Assembly (NCBI GenBank): GCA_022340385.1
Contig: JAJDOB010000066.1
Location: 1 to 32,566 of the forward strand
DNA length: 32,566 bases
Direction of reading: 5' to 3'
From: Rhodobacter sp.
GTDB taxonomy: Bacteria > Pseudomonadota > Alphaproteobacteria > Rhodobacterales > Rhodobacteraceae
Shown: one piece after another, positions 1-8,188 of the stretch
How positions within the stretch are numbered: position 1 is the stretch's first letter
Layout: every line of letters begins with the position of its first letter
Notes under the pieces: generated by a model
The model's input: the letters and a program-made list of their open reading frames with translations, nothing else
What the model was told of the DNA's origin: nothing
The model's database searches: none
Position numbers and translations under genes: made by a program

Positions 1-201
1 CCGCCGGGCTGCCACCGCGGCGCGTGACCCGTCAAACGGTAACGGAGCCGGGTTGATTTGAACCAATTTTTCGGCGCATCCACCCGCGCGACCTCCGCCG
101 CGTTTCAGAACACCAATCAGAAACGCCTCGCATTGCGGAAATGTCACCAAGCCTGCCCGGTCTTCGTGCCGCGACCTGCACGCATGACCACCCTTTTTCG
201 C

Positions 202-230
202 TTTTCATCGCGCAGGATCTCACCTATACG
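202..230 (+). promoter_or_regulatory. Candidate rpsO promoter
   Basis: TTTTCA at 202-207 and TATACG at 225-230 are separated by 17 bases and each match the sigma-70 consensus at four of six positions. Transcription would start near 237 and leave a leader of about 93 bases before rpsO. This rests on box matching only; read-through from an upstream gene is equally possible. Confidence 0.3.
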
Positions 231-237
231 CGCGCAT

Positions 238-260
238 CCGGTGGCACGAATGCCGACCGG
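238..260 (+). promoter_or_regulatory. Hairpin in the rpsO leader (possible S15 autoregulatory element)
   Basis: CCGGT (238-242) pairs with ACCGG (256-260) and GGCA (243-246) with TGCC (251-254), closing a CGAA tetraloop with one bulged G at 255. Ribosomal protein S15 represses its own mRNA through different leader structures in several bacterial groups, so a structured leader is expected here. That this hairpin is the S15 site is inference. Confidence 0.35.
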
Positions 261-329
261 ACCCGCTCCAAGGGCCCTGCTGGACGACATCCCGGCTTGC
301 GCCATAACCCTTTGACCAAGGAGACCCCG

Positions 330-599
330 ATGTCGATCACTGCCGAAGAAAAGACGCGCCTCATGAAAGAGTTCGCCACCAAGGAAGGCGACACTGGTTC
401 GCCCGAGGTGCAGGTCGCGATCCTGACCAGCCGCATCTCGACCCTGACCGAGCATTTCAAGACCCACAAGAAAGACAACCACGGGCGTCGTGGTCTGTTG
501 AAGATGGTGGCACTGCGCCGCAAGCTGCTGGATTACACCAAATCCAAGGACGAAGCGCGCTATCAGGACCTGATCAAGCGCCTGGGCATCCGCCGCTAG
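330..599 (+). CDS. rpsO: 30S ribosomal protein S15
   Basis: Encodes an 89-residue S15, the usual length, which binds 16S rRNA in the central domain and nucleates platform assembly of the small subunit. The S15 signature is clear: the N-terminal [12 protein letters not shown] segment, the [16 protein letters not shown] loop that contacts the three-way junction, and the C-terminal LGIRR. The start at 330 is chosen because AAGGAG lies at 318-323 with good spacing and the protein then begins MSITAEEK as in relatives. The open frame reaches back to 141, but that extension has no family match. The gene stands alone between a structured leader and a strong terminator. A reverse-strand monooxygenase lies where pnp would normally follow. 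Confidence 0.97.
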   Translation: MSITAEEKTRLMKEFATKEGDTGSPEVQVAILTSRISTLTEHFKTHKKDNHGRRGLLKMVALRRKLLDYTKSKDEARYQDLIKRLGIRR

Positions 600-622
600 A
601 ACGCCACCCGGCGAACCTCTGA

Positions 623-649
623 CGCCCGCCCGAACCGGCGGGCGTTTTT
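623..649 (+). terminator. rho-independent terminator of rpsO
   Basis: CGCCCGCC (623-630) pairs perfectly with GGCGGGCG (637-644) around a six-base loop and is followed by five T. It ends the rpsO transcript 24 bases after the stop codon, so rpsO is not co-transcribed with pnp through this site unless there is read-through. Confidence 0.9.
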
Positions 650-750
650 GCGTTTGGGGGGCCTCGGTACAGAACGGCGCGGTTATCCTGCGATCCACCC
701 GATTTGCGCAGTGCAAATGCGCCGATGTTGCATGGCAATGACCCCCTGCA

Positions 751-770
751 CCCGCAGATCGACCTGCGGG
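751..770 (-). terminator. Possible terminator hairpin after the monooxygenase gene
   Basis: CCCGCAG (751-757) and CTGCGGG (764-770) form a seven-base stem with a six-base loop, eight bases beyond the stop codon of the reverse-strand monooxygenase. There is no T run after it, so termination here is uncertain. Confidence 0.3.
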
Positions 771-777
771 AAACGCA

Positions 778-2352
778 TCACCGGAACAGCGCCTCGTAGC
801 GGCGCAGCCCTTCGGCCAGTTCTTCGGGCACGAACGCTGCGGCACAATATCTGTCGGGCCGGATCAGCAGCACCTCGTCGCGATGTGCCCGCAGCAACCT
901 GACCCGGTCATCACGGGCGCTGGATGCGGGCATCGGTCCGGACGCGTCGCGATAGGGAATGAAGACGCGCGCCATCGGCAGGCCCAGAAATGCGAATTCA
1001 CCAAGCGCCGCGACGGCTTTGGCCCCGGCAGCATCCTGTGCGATCAGGCCGAAACCCGGTCCAAGCAACGTGTCGAGCTTTTGCACCCTGCCGCCTGTCT
1101 CGACATCGGGCTGCGGGATCATCTCGCCCACCAGCGAGCCTTCGAATATGCTTTGGCCAAGGCCAAGGAACAGTCCGGTGCCGAACCGCGGCCGTGGCTT
1201 GAATTTCATGTGCAGAAGGTAATCCTGCACAGCCGGAAACGGCGCAAGCGCGCTTATCAAATGTTGGCGAAACGCCAGTTGATCCTTGTCGATCGGCATC
1301 ACGACATCGCCCATCACCACGGCCAGCTGGATCATCGCCCAGGCCGGGTTGCGCCGTTCCGCGTCGTAGCTGTCAAGAATATCCGCCGATGCGCCGCCAT
1401 TCAGCACGGTCGCCAGCTTCCAGCTGGCATTCGCGGCATCGCGCAGTCCCGCATTCATGCCCTGACCGGCAAAGGGCGGGGTCAGATGCGCCGCATCGCC
1501 GGCCAAAAGGATTCGCCCGTCGCGCCAACGCTCCGCAATACGGGCATGGAAGGTGTAGATCGTCTTTCGCACGATATCGCCGTCCGAAATCTGCCGGAAT
1601 GGCGCCAGCAGCCCGGCCAAGAAGTCATCCTTTAGCACATCGGCATGGGATTCGCCCGGCAGCACCATGAATTCGTAGCGCCGGCCGCCGTTCGGGGCCG
1701 GGACAGAGACATGCGGCCGTTCGTTCGAGCAATAGAAATGCGAATGGTTCACGCCATCGGGATCGTTCAGCGTGTCGATGACGATCCAGTCCTGTTCATA
1801 GGTCGAGCCATGCATTGCGATCCCCAGACGCTCTCTGGTCGGGCTGCGCCCGCCGTCGGCTGCAACCACGAACTGCGCCCGGATATCGTCCACCACGCCG
1901 TCGGGGCCGGTGAAGGTCACCGCGACATGATCGGTGTGTTCGGTCATCGCCACCACTTCGCAGGCGAAATGCAAATCGCACAGCGCCGTTTCGCCAAGCT
2001 TGTCGCGCAGCGCGGCTTCCATCTCGGGCTGGTTGATGAAATGCCGCTTGGCAAAGCCATAGGTTTCTGGCCCGGCGCCCACGCGACCGAACTGGTTTCC
2101 GGCGTCATCGACATATTCCGCGCCATTGCCGACAACGGTCCGGCCAACATAGGTTTCGTCGGCCCCGAACACCTGAAGCGTCCGCGCGCCCTCGTCGTCC
2201 AGCACGATGGCACGCGGAATATCGAGCGGCACATCGCTGCGTTCAAGGATAACGGAACGCACGCCGTACCGCGCAAGCAACAGCCCGGTGGTCAGGCCGG
2301 TAGGCCCCGCGCCGACGATCACGACAGGATATTTCGCCGATACGCCTGGCAT
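778..2352 (-). CDS. FAD-dependent aromatic monooxygenase, MhpA-like
   Basis: A 524-residue class A flavoprotein hydroxylase. The N-terminal Rossmann motif GAGPTG (residues 14-19) with the acidic end of the second strand at E37 binds ADP of FAD. The DG motif (AADGGRSPTR, about 165-174) and the GDAAH motif (285-289), followed by PPFAGQGMN, complete the family set. Overall it resembles 3-(3-hydroxyphenyl)propionate hydroxylase (MhpA), which ortho-hydroxylates phenylpropanoid acids using NAD(P)H and oxygen, but the substrate cannot be read from sequence and no ring-cleavage genes are nearby. The start at 2352 has TAGGAG seven bases upstream and puts the dinucleotide fold at the N terminus; the frame runs open to 2715, overlapping pnp, without support. 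It lies reversed between rpsO and pnp, an unusual place that suggests insertion. Confidence 0.85.
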   Translation of the reverse strand: MPGVSAKYPVVIVGAGPTGLTTGLLLARYGVRSVILERSDVPLDIPRAIVLDDEGARTLQVFGADETYVGRTVVGNGAEYVDDAGNQFGRVGAGPETYGFAKRHFINQPEMEAALRDKLGETALCDLHFACEVVAMTEHTDHVAVTFTGPDGVVDDIRAQFVVAADGGRSPTRERLGIAMHGSTYEQDWIVIDTLNDPDGVNHSHFYCSNERPHVSVPAPNGGRRYEFMVLPGESHADVLKDDFLAGLLAPFRQISDGDIVRKTIYTFHARIAERWRDGRILLAGDAAHLTPPFAGQGMNAGLRDAANASWKLATVLNGGASADILDSYDAERRNPAWAMIQLAVVMGDVVMPIDKDQLAFRQHLISALAPFPAVQDYLLHMKFKPRPRFGTGLFLGLGQSIFEGSLVGEMIPQPDVETGGRVQKLDTLLGPGFGLIAQDAAGAKAVAALGEFAFLGLPMARVFIPYRDASGPMPASSARDDRVRLLRAHRDEVLLIRPDRYCAAAFVPEELAEGLRRYEALFR

Positions 2353-2501
2353 CTTGTCACTCCTACTTTGGCGGGCCACCGCTGCCTTGCGCCGTGCCGT
2401 AATAAATACCGCCACTTCCCCTTCGTCCGAAACTGCTCTATAGCCGCGCCATCTGGAATGTGACGCTTGGGACCCCGGCGCACGTACAAAGGATTGGGGT
2501 C

Positions 2502-2547
2502 GGCGGCAATGGGGCCGCCATTCAAACGGGAGACCCGGAAGGCCGGG
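2502..2547 (+). promoter_or_regulatory. Structured leader of pnp: two hairpins
   Basis: GGCGGC (2502-2507) pairs with GCCGCC (2514-2519), and CCCGG (2534-2538) pairs with CCGGG (2543-2547) around a four-base loop, ending 25 bases before the pnp start. In Escherichia coli the pnp leader is cut by RNase III and PNPase then represses its own mRNA. A similar role here is inference from position and structure. I found no convincing promoter boxes in 2353-2501, although pnp must have one if the rpsO terminator works. Confidence 0.4.
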
Positions 2548-2572
2548 AGTGCTCTCTGATAGGAAACGATAC

Positions 2573-4702
2573 ATGTTTAACGTAACGACAAAATCCATGC
2601 AGTGGGGCGAAGAAACGCTGACACTGGAAACAGGCAAGGTTGCGCGGCAGGCCGATGGCTCGGTCATCGCGACACTGGGCGAAACATCGGTGATGGCAAA
2701 CGTCACCTTCGCCAAAAGCCAGAAACCGGGACAAGACTTTTTCCCGCTGACTGTTCACTACAATGAAAAATACTATGCCGCGGGCAAGATCCCGGGCGGC
2801 TTTTTCAAGCGCGAGGCGCGCCCGACCGAGAAAGAGACCCTGACCAGCCGCCTGATCGACCGTCCGATCCGCCCGCTGTTCGTGCCCGGTTTCAAGAACG
2901 AGGTTCTGGTCATCTGCACCTGCCTTTCCCATGATCTGGTCAACGACCCCGACATGGTGGCGATGATCGCCGCCTCGGCCGCGCTGACGATTTCCGGCGC
3001 ACCGTTCATGGGCCCGATCGCGGCCTGCCGTGTTGGTTTCAGCGATGGCGAATACATCCTGAACCCTGAAATCGACGACATGCACAAGCTGCGTGAAAAC
3101 CCCGACCAGCGGCTTGATCTGGTTGTCGCCGGCACCAAAGACGCCGTGATGATGGTCGAATCCGAAGCATATGAGCTGAGCGAGGCGGAAATTCTGGGCG
3201 CGGTGAAATTCGCCCATGAGCAGATTCAGCCAGTCATTGACCTGATCATCGACCTGGCCGAAGACACCGCGAAAGAGCCGTTTGATTTTCAGCCCCCCGA
3301 CTACAGCGCACTTTATGACGCCGTAAAAGCCGCGGGCGAAGCCAAGATGCGCGCCGCCTTCGCGATCACCGACAAGCAGGAACGCACCACCGCGATCTCT
3401 GATGCCCGCGCCGCAGTCCTGGAGACCCTGACAGAGGAACAGCAGGCCGACGAGAACCTCGGCTCGGCATTCAAAAAGCTGGAAAGCTCGATCCTGCGTG
3501 GCGATGTGGTCAAGACCGGCAAGCGTATCGACGGCCGCGATCTGGCCACCGTGCGCCCGATCGTTTCGGAAACCGGCATTCTGCCCCGCACGCATGGTTC
3601 TGCCCTGTTCACCCGTGGCGAAACCCAGGGCCTGGTCGTGACAACGCTGGGCACCGGTGACGACGAACAGATGATCGACGCGCTGCACGGCACTTACAAG
3701 TCGAACTTCATGCTGCACTACAACTTCCCGCCCTATTCGGTCGGCGAAGTCGGCCGCTTCGGGTTCACCGGACGCCGCGAAATCGGCCATGGCAAACTGG
3801 CGTGGCGTGCGTTGCAGGCGGTTCTGCCTGCGGCGACAGACTTTCCCTACACCATCCGGGTCGTGTCAGAAATCACCGAATCCAACGGCTCTTCGTCGAT
3901 GGCCTCGGTCTGCGGCGGGTCGCTGTCGATGATGGATGCGGGCGTTCCGCTGAAGGCGGCGGTTGCCGGCGTGGCGATGGGCCTGATCCTTGAAGACGAC
4001 GGCTCTTACGCGATCCTGACGGATATCCTTGGCGATGAAGATCACCTGGGCGACATGGACTTCAAGGTCGCGGGAACCGAGAACGGCATCACCAGCCTGC
4101 AAATGGACATCAAGGTCGCCGGCATCACACCTGAGATCATGGAGAAAGCCCTGGCGCAAGCCAAGGAGGGCCGTCTGCATATCCTTGGTGAAATGGCGAA
4201 GGCGATGACCGAGGCGGGCGATTTTTCGGTCCACGCACCGCGCATCGAAACGATGCAGGTGCCGACCGACAAAATCCGCGAAGTGATCGGGTCGGGCGGC
4301 AAGGTGATCCGCGAGATCGTCGAGGTTTCGGGCGCCAAGGTCGACATCAACGACGACGGCATCATCAAGATCGCCTCGCCCAACGGCGACGCCATCAAGA
4401 AAGCCTACGACATGATCTGGTCGATCGTGGCAGAGCCGGAAGAAGGCAAGGTCTACAAGGGCACGGTCGTGAAGATCGTCGATTTCGGCGCCTTCGTGAA
4501 CTTCTTCGGCAAGAAAGACGGCCTTGTGCATGTCAGCCAGATCGAGAACCGCCGCCTGAACCATCCTTCGGACGTGTTGAAGGAAGGCCAGGAAGTCTGG
4601 GTTAAACTTCTGGGCTTCGACGATCGCGGCAAGGTTCGCCTGTCGATGAAAGTCGTGAATCAGGAGACCGGCGAAGAAGCCACGGAACAGGCCGCCGAAT
4701 AG
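2573..4702 (+). CDS. pnp: Polyribonucleotide nucleotidyltransferase (PNPase)
   Basis: A 709-residue PNPase, the normal length, which degrades RNA 3' to 5' by phosphorolysis as a trimer and takes part in the degradosome and sRNA metabolism. Two RNase PH domains fill residues 1 to about 550. The second carries the acidic catalytic segment [17 protein letters not shown] domain follows (about 564-620, GSGG loop at 573-576) and then an S1 domain (about 625-695, starting GKVYKG). The start at 2573 is preceded by AGGAAA at 2561 and gives the usual MFNV N terminus. The upstream in-frame codon at 2549 lies inside the leader hairpin. pnp is monocistronic, bounded by its own leader and a strong terminator. 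Confidence 0.97.
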   Translation: MFNVTTKSMQWGEETLTLETGKVARQADGSVIATLGETSVMANVTFAKSQKPGQDFFPLTVHYNEKYYAAGKIPGGFFKREARPTEKETLTSRLIDRPIRPLFVPGFKNEVLVICTCLSHDLVNDPDMVAMIAASAALTISGAPFMGPIAACRVGFSDGEYILNPEIDDMHKLRENPDQRLDLVVAGTKDAVMMVESEAYELSEAEILGAVKFAHEQIQPVIDLIIDLAEDTAKEPFDFQPPDYSALYDAVKAAGEAKMRAAFAITDKQERTTAISDARAAVLETLTEEQQADENLGSAFKKLESSILRGDVVKTGKRIDGRDLATVRPIVSETGILPRTHGSALFTRGETQGLVVTTLGTGDDEQMIDALHGTYKSNFMLHYNFPPYSVGEVGRFGFTGRREIGHGKLAWRALQAVLPAATDFPYTIRVVSEITESNGSSSMASVCGGSLSMMDAGVPLKAAVAGVAMGLILEDDGSYAILTDILGDEDHLGDMDFKVAGTENGITSLQMDIKVAGITPEIMEKALAQAKEGRLHILGEMAKAMTEAGDFSVHAPRIETMQVPTDKIREVIGSGGKVIREIVEVSGAKVDINDDGIIKIASPNGDAIKKAYDMIWSIVAEPEEGKVYKGTVVKIVDFGAFVNFFGKKDGLVHVSQIENRRLNHPSDVLKEGQEVWVKLLGFDDRGKVRLSMKVVNQETGEEATEQAAE

Positions 4703-4726
4703 GGCCTGCCCCAACAGTTACATCTG

Positions 4727-4757
4727 AGCCCCGACAGCAACTGTCGGGGCTTTTTTC
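4727..4757 (+). terminator. rho-independent terminator of pnp
   Basis: AGCCCCGACA (4727-4736) pairs perfectly with TGTCGGGGCT (4742-4751) around a five-base loop and is followed by a T-rich tract. It lies 25 bases past the pnp stop. Confidence 0.93.
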
Positions 4758-4855
4758 TTTGGGTGACGTTAGCGTGATTTTTCCCGTTTGATTTGTCTTG
4801 CTATCCTGTCAGCACAATAAGACGCCCCGTATTTGCACGAAACAGAGGTTCCACA

Positions 4856-5425
4856 ATGCTGACCAGACGCCATTTCATTTCCACCGCCGGCGCGGTTGCC
4901 GCTTTTTCGGCGCTGCCACGAACCGCACAGGCTGCCTATACGATTCCGCCAGAGCACATGCCGCAGATCGTCAGCATCGGCAAACAGTACGCACCCGGCG
5001 AAATCCACGTCGATCCGAACCGGTTCTACCTGTACTGGACCCAGGAAAAGCGCAAAGCCATTCGTTATGTCGTCGGGGTCGGCAAGCGCGGTCTTTATGA
5101 ATCCGGCGAATTTTTCGTCGGCGAGAAGAAAGAATGGCCATCCTGGCGACCGACGGACGACATGATCAAACGCAGCCCCGAGCAATACGAAAGATACGCC
5201 GATGGCGTGCCCGGCGGCCCAGGCAACCCGCTGGGGGCTCGCGCGTTATATCTGCACACCGCTGACGGCGTTGATTCCGCGCTGCGCATTCATGGCACAC
5301 CCCAGCCCTGGACGCTGGGCCAGGCGGTTTCCAATGGCTGCGCGCGACTGGCCAACAGTCACATCATTCACCTTTACGAGCGTGTACCGCTGGGCAGCCG
5401 CGTGGTGCTTTATCCGCAGGCCTGA
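4856..5425 (+). CDS. L,D-transpeptidase (YkuD domain) with Tat-type signal
   Basis: A 189-residue exported enzyme. Residues 1-26 form a signal peptide with a twin-arginine motif, TRRHFIS (3-9), a hydrophobic stretch and an AQA/A cleavage site, so Tat export is likely. The C-terminal YkuD catalytic motif is complete: H146 in HGTP, then S159-N-G-C162-x-R164, where C162 is the nucleophile. Such enzymes form 3-3 crosslinks in peptidoglycan or attach lipoproteins to it in the periplasm. The start at 4856 follows an AGAGG site and gives a proper signal peptide; the longer frame from 4793 would bury it. The gene is monocistronic, between the pnp terminator and an OsmC-like gene 144 bases away. Whether it crosslinks or anchors cannot be told from sequence. 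Confidence 0.88.
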   Translation: MLTRRHFISTAGAVAAFSALPRTAQAAYTIPPEHMPQIVSIGKQYAPGEIHVDPNRFYLYWTQEKRKAIRYVVGVGKRGLYESGEFFVGEKKEWPSWRPTDDMIKRSPEQYERYADGVPGGPGNPLGARALYLHTADGVDSALRIHGTPQPWTLGQAVSNGCARLANSHIIHLYERVPLGSRVVLYPQA

Positions 5426-5569
5426 TGCCCGACTGACGGCAGATGTTCGCGGAACCGTACGGCCTTGCCGCCGGCGGCGGCATTGCCTTGCGCGGTGGCC
5501 GGTCACGGCAGTCTTGCCTGGCCGCGCGTTCGGTGAAATGTTCCCACCCGGTCAGCCCAGGAGCCGCCG

Positions 5570-6040
5570 ATGACACGCGAGAACCAATTCACATCCAGCA
5601 TCGTCTGGACCGGCAACACCGGGGCGGGCACAAGAACCTATCGCGGCTATGATCGCACCTGGAACGTCGAGATCCCCGGCAAGCCGGTGATAATGTGTTC
5701 CAACGACCCCGAACTGGGCGGCGATCCGACGCTGATGAACCCCGAAGACATGCTGCTTTCGGCGCTCTCTGCCTGTCACATGCTGTGGTATCTGCACCTT
5801 GCCAGCACCGCCGGCATCGTGGTGACCGGTTATCGCGACGAACCGCTGGGCATCGGCGAGACCGCGCCCGACGGTGCCGGGCGATTTGTCAGGGCGACGT
5901 TGCGACCCCGGATCAGCGTGGCCAGGGGCGCCGACCTGGACAAGGCCGACGCCATTCATCGCGACATCCACAAATACTGTTTCATCGCCCGCTCGGTCAG
6001 CTTTCCGGTGACGATCGAGGCGACGTTTACGACAGATTGA
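5570..6040 (+). CDS. OsmC/Ohr family peroxidase-like protein
   Basis: A 156-residue protein of the OsmC family, thiol peroxidases that reduce organic hydroperoxides. The two expected cysteines are present: C69 in the helix LLSALSACHM after NPEDML, and C137 in HKYCFIARS, matching the peroxidatic and resolving pair of the family. The overall sequence is closer to the general OsmC group than to Ohr proper. The start at 5570 has AGGAG about seven bases upstream. It converges with a peroxiredoxin gene only nine bases away, so two peroxide-removing proteins lie tail to tail. The preceding 144 bases hold no gene, only GC-rich sequence. Confidence 0.85.
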   Translation: MTRENQFTSSIVWTGNTGAGTRTYRGYDRTWNVEIPGKPVIMCSNDPELGGDPTLMNPEDMLLSALSACHMLWYLHLASTAGIVVTGYRDEPLGIGETAPDGAGRFVRATLRPRISVARGADLDKADAIHRDIHKYCFIARSVSFPVTIEATFTTD

Positions 6041-6049
6041 GCCCGGATC

Positions 6050-6697
6050 TTAAAGCTTTGTGGTCCGCAGATAGGGCAGCACGGTCTTGAAATCACCGAA
6101 TCTGGCCTTTGCATCCCCGTCACTGACAGCCGTCGGAATGATGACATCGTCGCCGACATTCCAGTTTGCCGGGGTCGCCACGCCCTGCCCCGCAGCGGTC
6201 TGCAACGCATCCAGCGCACGCAGCACCTCGGCAAAGTTGCGCCCCACCGTCATCGGATAGGTCATGCTGAGTTTCAGCTGCTTGTCGGGGCCAATGATGA
6301 AGACAGAGCGCACCGTGGCGCTGTCCGCCGGGGTGCGACCATCGGGCAGGTAGGCTTCGGCGGGCAGCATGTCGAACGCTTTCGACACCTCCAGCCCCTC
6401 ATCGGCAATGATCGGAAAACCCACATCGGCGCCACCGACCTTTTCGATATCGCCGATCCATTTCCTGTGATCCTCGACCCCGTCGACGCTGACGCCGATC
6501 ACCTTGGTGCCGCGCTTGGCCCATTCATCCCGCAACTGCGCGACGGCCCCGAATTCGGTGGTGCAGACAGGCGTGAAATCTTTCGGGTGGCTGAACAGGA
6601 TGGCCCAGCTGTCGCCGATCCAGTCGTGAAATTTCAGCGTGCCTTGACTGGTTTCGGCGGTGAAATCGGGCACGACGGAATTGATGCGAAGTGACAT
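6050..6697 (-). CDS. 1-Cys peroxiredoxin (Prx6 type)
   Basis: A 215-residue peroxiredoxin that reduces peroxides through C45 in the motif DFTPVCTTE. There is no second cysteine anywhere in the protein, so it must be a 1-Cys enzyme resolved by an external thiol. Length and the C-terminal block with TPANW and GDDVIIP match the Prx6/AhpC-TSA 1-Cys clade. The start at 6697 gives the usual N terminus MSLRINSVVPDF and has AAGGAA eight bases upstream; the open frame to 6808 has no family match. A candidate promoter lies at 6767-6794. The neighbour across a nine-base gap is an OsmC-like peroxidase, which fits a role in oxidative stress. Confidence 0.93.
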   Translation of the reverse strand: MSLRINSVVPDFTAETSQGTLKFHDWIGDSWAILFSHPKDFTPVCTTEFGAVAQLRDEWAKRGTKVIGVSVDGVEDHRKWIGDIEKVGGADVGFPIIADEGLEVSKAFDMLPAEAYLPDGRTPADSATVRSVFIIGPDKQLKLSMTYPMTVGRNFAEVLRALDALQTAAGQGVATPANWNVGDDVIIPTAVSDGDAKARFGDFKTVLPYLRTTKL

Positions 6698-6766
6698 GAG
6701 TGATTTTCCTTGGTTAGCGTTGGGCCAATTGCGGCCGATCAGCGTGAAATCTGAATCGGCGGACAC

Positions 6767-6794
6767 AGCATAATCGGATTTGTCCGCGTTGCAA
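6767..6794 (-). promoter_or_regulatory. Candidate promoter of the peroxiredoxin gene
   Basis: On the reverse strand TTGCAA (6794-6789) and TATGCT (6772-6767) lie 16 bases apart. A transcript would start near 6760 and have a leader of about 60 bases. No known peroxide-regulator site is recognised. Support is box matching only. Confidence 0.3.
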
Positions 6795-6804
6795 TTGAGC
6801 TCGG

Positions 6805-7452
6805 TCAAAACGGCAGTTTTGCCTTGAACGTCATGCCAACGCCACCATCTGGATGCCGAAGGCGCAGGCTTTCGGAATGCAGCATCAGGCGCGGGGCGTC
6901 GCGCGCCGGCCCGGTTGCATAGAAAGGATCCCCAAGGATCGGATGGCCAAGCGCGCGCATGTGAACCCGCAGCTGATGGCTGCGCCCGGTCAGCGGAGTC
7001 AGCCGCACACGGGTCGCATCCGCCTCGAAGCGCAGGACACGCCAGTCGGTTTGCGCAGGCTTGCCGTTTTCATGGTCGACCATCTGCAACGGCCTGTTCG
7101 GCCAGTCGACGATCAGCGGCAGATCGACGGTGCCGGTCTTCGGTTCAAGCCTGCCCCAGACCCGCGCGACATAGGTCTTTCGGGTCTGGCGTTTTTCGAA
7201 TTGCAGCCCCAGATGGCGCTGTGCCGACGGGCTCAGCGCGAACACCATCACGCCAGAGGTGTCGCGATCCAGCCGATGCACCAGCAGCGCCTCGGGATAG
7301 GCCGCCTGCACCCGGGCCAGCAGGCAATCGGCCAGATGCGCGCCTTTGCCGGGCACCGAAAGCAGGCCCGGCGGTTTGTCCACCAGCAGCAACTGATGAT
7401 CGGCATGGATCACCTGCAGCGGCGTATCGGGAGGGGCGTAAACATCACTCAT
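6805..7452 (-). CDS. RluA-family pseudouridine synthase
   Basis: A 215-residue enzyme that isomerises uridine to pseudouridine in rRNA and/or tRNA. The catalytic motif HRLDRDTSG begins at residue 59 with the nucleophile D62. VDKPPGLLSVPG near the N terminus and LTGRSHQLRVHMRALGHPILGDPFY near the C terminus are the other conserved blocks. The length agrees with E. coli RluA (about 219), and there is no S4 domain, so RluA itself is the closest model, but target positions cannot be told from sequence. The start at 7452 is the first ATG before the conserved region. The gene is upstream of the peroxiredoxin gene on the same strand, with 107 bases between that contain a separate promoter candidate. 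Confidence 0.88.
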   Translation of the reverse strand: MSDVYAPPDTPLQVIHADHQLLLVDKPPGLLSVPGKGAHLADCLLARVQAAYPEALLVHRLDRDTSGVMVFALSPSAQRHLGLQFEKRQTRKTYVARVWGRLEPKTGTVDLPLIVDWPNRPLQMVDHENGKPAQTDWRVLRFEADATRVRLTPLTGRSHQLRVHMRALGHPILGDPFYATGPARDAPRLMLHSESLRLRHPDGGVGMTFKAKLPF

Positions 7453-7691
7453 CCAGGCGGGGCCTACTCTGTGCGCCTGCCGTCCGCAAGCATTGCAGGG
7501 CCGCGCCTTGGGTTACCTTTTCGTGACTTATCCCGCGCTTTTCACCGTCCAGTCGAAGCGTTTTGTCATGTTTATCAATACCAAACCGGATTTCCAGTAT
7601 TCCGGATTTCCGGTTATCCGGCAGAATCGGGACTGGCACCCTCTCGAATTCCGCGGCCCGGGTCGGTTGCTCCTTGTGGCCGCACCGTGGC

Positions 7692-8078
7692 TCAGGGCGC
7701 GCGGAATACCAACTGACCGCCCGCTTCGTTTGACAGGATCAGCACCGCACCTTTTGCCTCGACCAGGGTCATGGCCTGCAAGGCGGCCAAGAACGCATTC
7801 TCCGCGTCAAGCTCGCGGCAGACGCGTCTGGTGACTGCGATCGCCTCTATCCTGATCCAGGGATAGGGCACCGTCTGCGTGGCGGAATAGCCGTTGCAGG
7901 GCCCGGTTCCCTGTACCCGACCTTCCTGCGGGAATTGAATCGTGGCCCCGGCCGTTGCCGGATCGCCATTCATCTCCACCAGGTGAAATACCGTTTCCGG
8001 ATCGACAAAGCCTGACACGCTTTCGTCCTTCGGACAGGCCGTCAGAAGCAGCGGCAGGATAAGCGGAATGCGCAGCAT
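7692..8078 (-). CDS. META-domain lipoprotein (HslJ-like)
   Basis: A 128-residue protein with a lipoprotein signal: a hydrophobic stretch and the lipobox LLTAC with the lipidated cysteine at residue 15. The mature part matches a META domain as in HslJ: MNG near the start, a GRVQGTGPCNGYSA segment, then a helix and a final strand. META proteins are envelope proteins of mostly unknown role; HslJ is linked to heat and novobiocin response. The start at 8078 is chosen because it opens the signal peptide; an upstream in-frame ATG at 8126 adds a charged, unrelated stretch. The gene diverges from the aminotransferase gene. The 239 bases on its downstream side (7453-7691) hold no gene. Confidence 0.75.
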   Translation of the reverse strand: MLRIPLILPLLLTACPKDESVSGFVDPETVFHLVEMNGDPATAGATIQFPQEGRVQGTGPCNGYSATQTVPYPWIRIEAIAVTRRVCRELDAENAFLAALQAMTLVEAKGAVLILSNEAGGQLVFRAP

Positions 8079-8188
8079 CCTTGCAGTCTGCCATGACCGG
8101 GCCAACCCAACAACCGGCCATGCCACCTTGCCAATCCCGTCGTGATCCGGGACAAACTCGTTGACAGGAATTTGCGAAAGGCAAAGCG

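Larger units (their letters stand above)
1..329. other. Gene-free region upstream of rpsO
   Basis: No convincing gene is visible. All three forward frames are closed by stops within the first 61 bases (27, 56 and 61), so any upstream gene, perhaps truB by analogy with other proteobacteria, would end at or before this point; the few readable codons do not identify it. The short reading frames over this stretch have no ribosome binding site and no family resemblance. The region holds a candidate promoter at 202-230 and a bulged hairpin at 238-260, described separately. Confidence 0.5.

Noticed and set aside
50-70. GGTT...AACC followed by ATTTTT, as a terminator for an upstream gene
   Set aside because: The stem is only four base pairs; too weak to call.
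141-329. N-terminal extension of rpsO back to 141
   Set aside because: S15 begins at 330 with a good ribosome site and family-typical length; the extension crosses the leader hairpin.
4769-4775. Single GTTAGCG upstream of the L,D-transpeptidase gene (and another at 6714-6720 near the peroxiredoxin gene)
   Set aside because: Half-sites only, with no second arm or tandem copy, unlike those upstream of pckA.
7493-7834. A forward frame starting in the gap upstream of the META lipoprotein gene
   Set aside because: No ribosome site, and its second half is antisense to the META gene with arginine- and proline-rich shadow composition.
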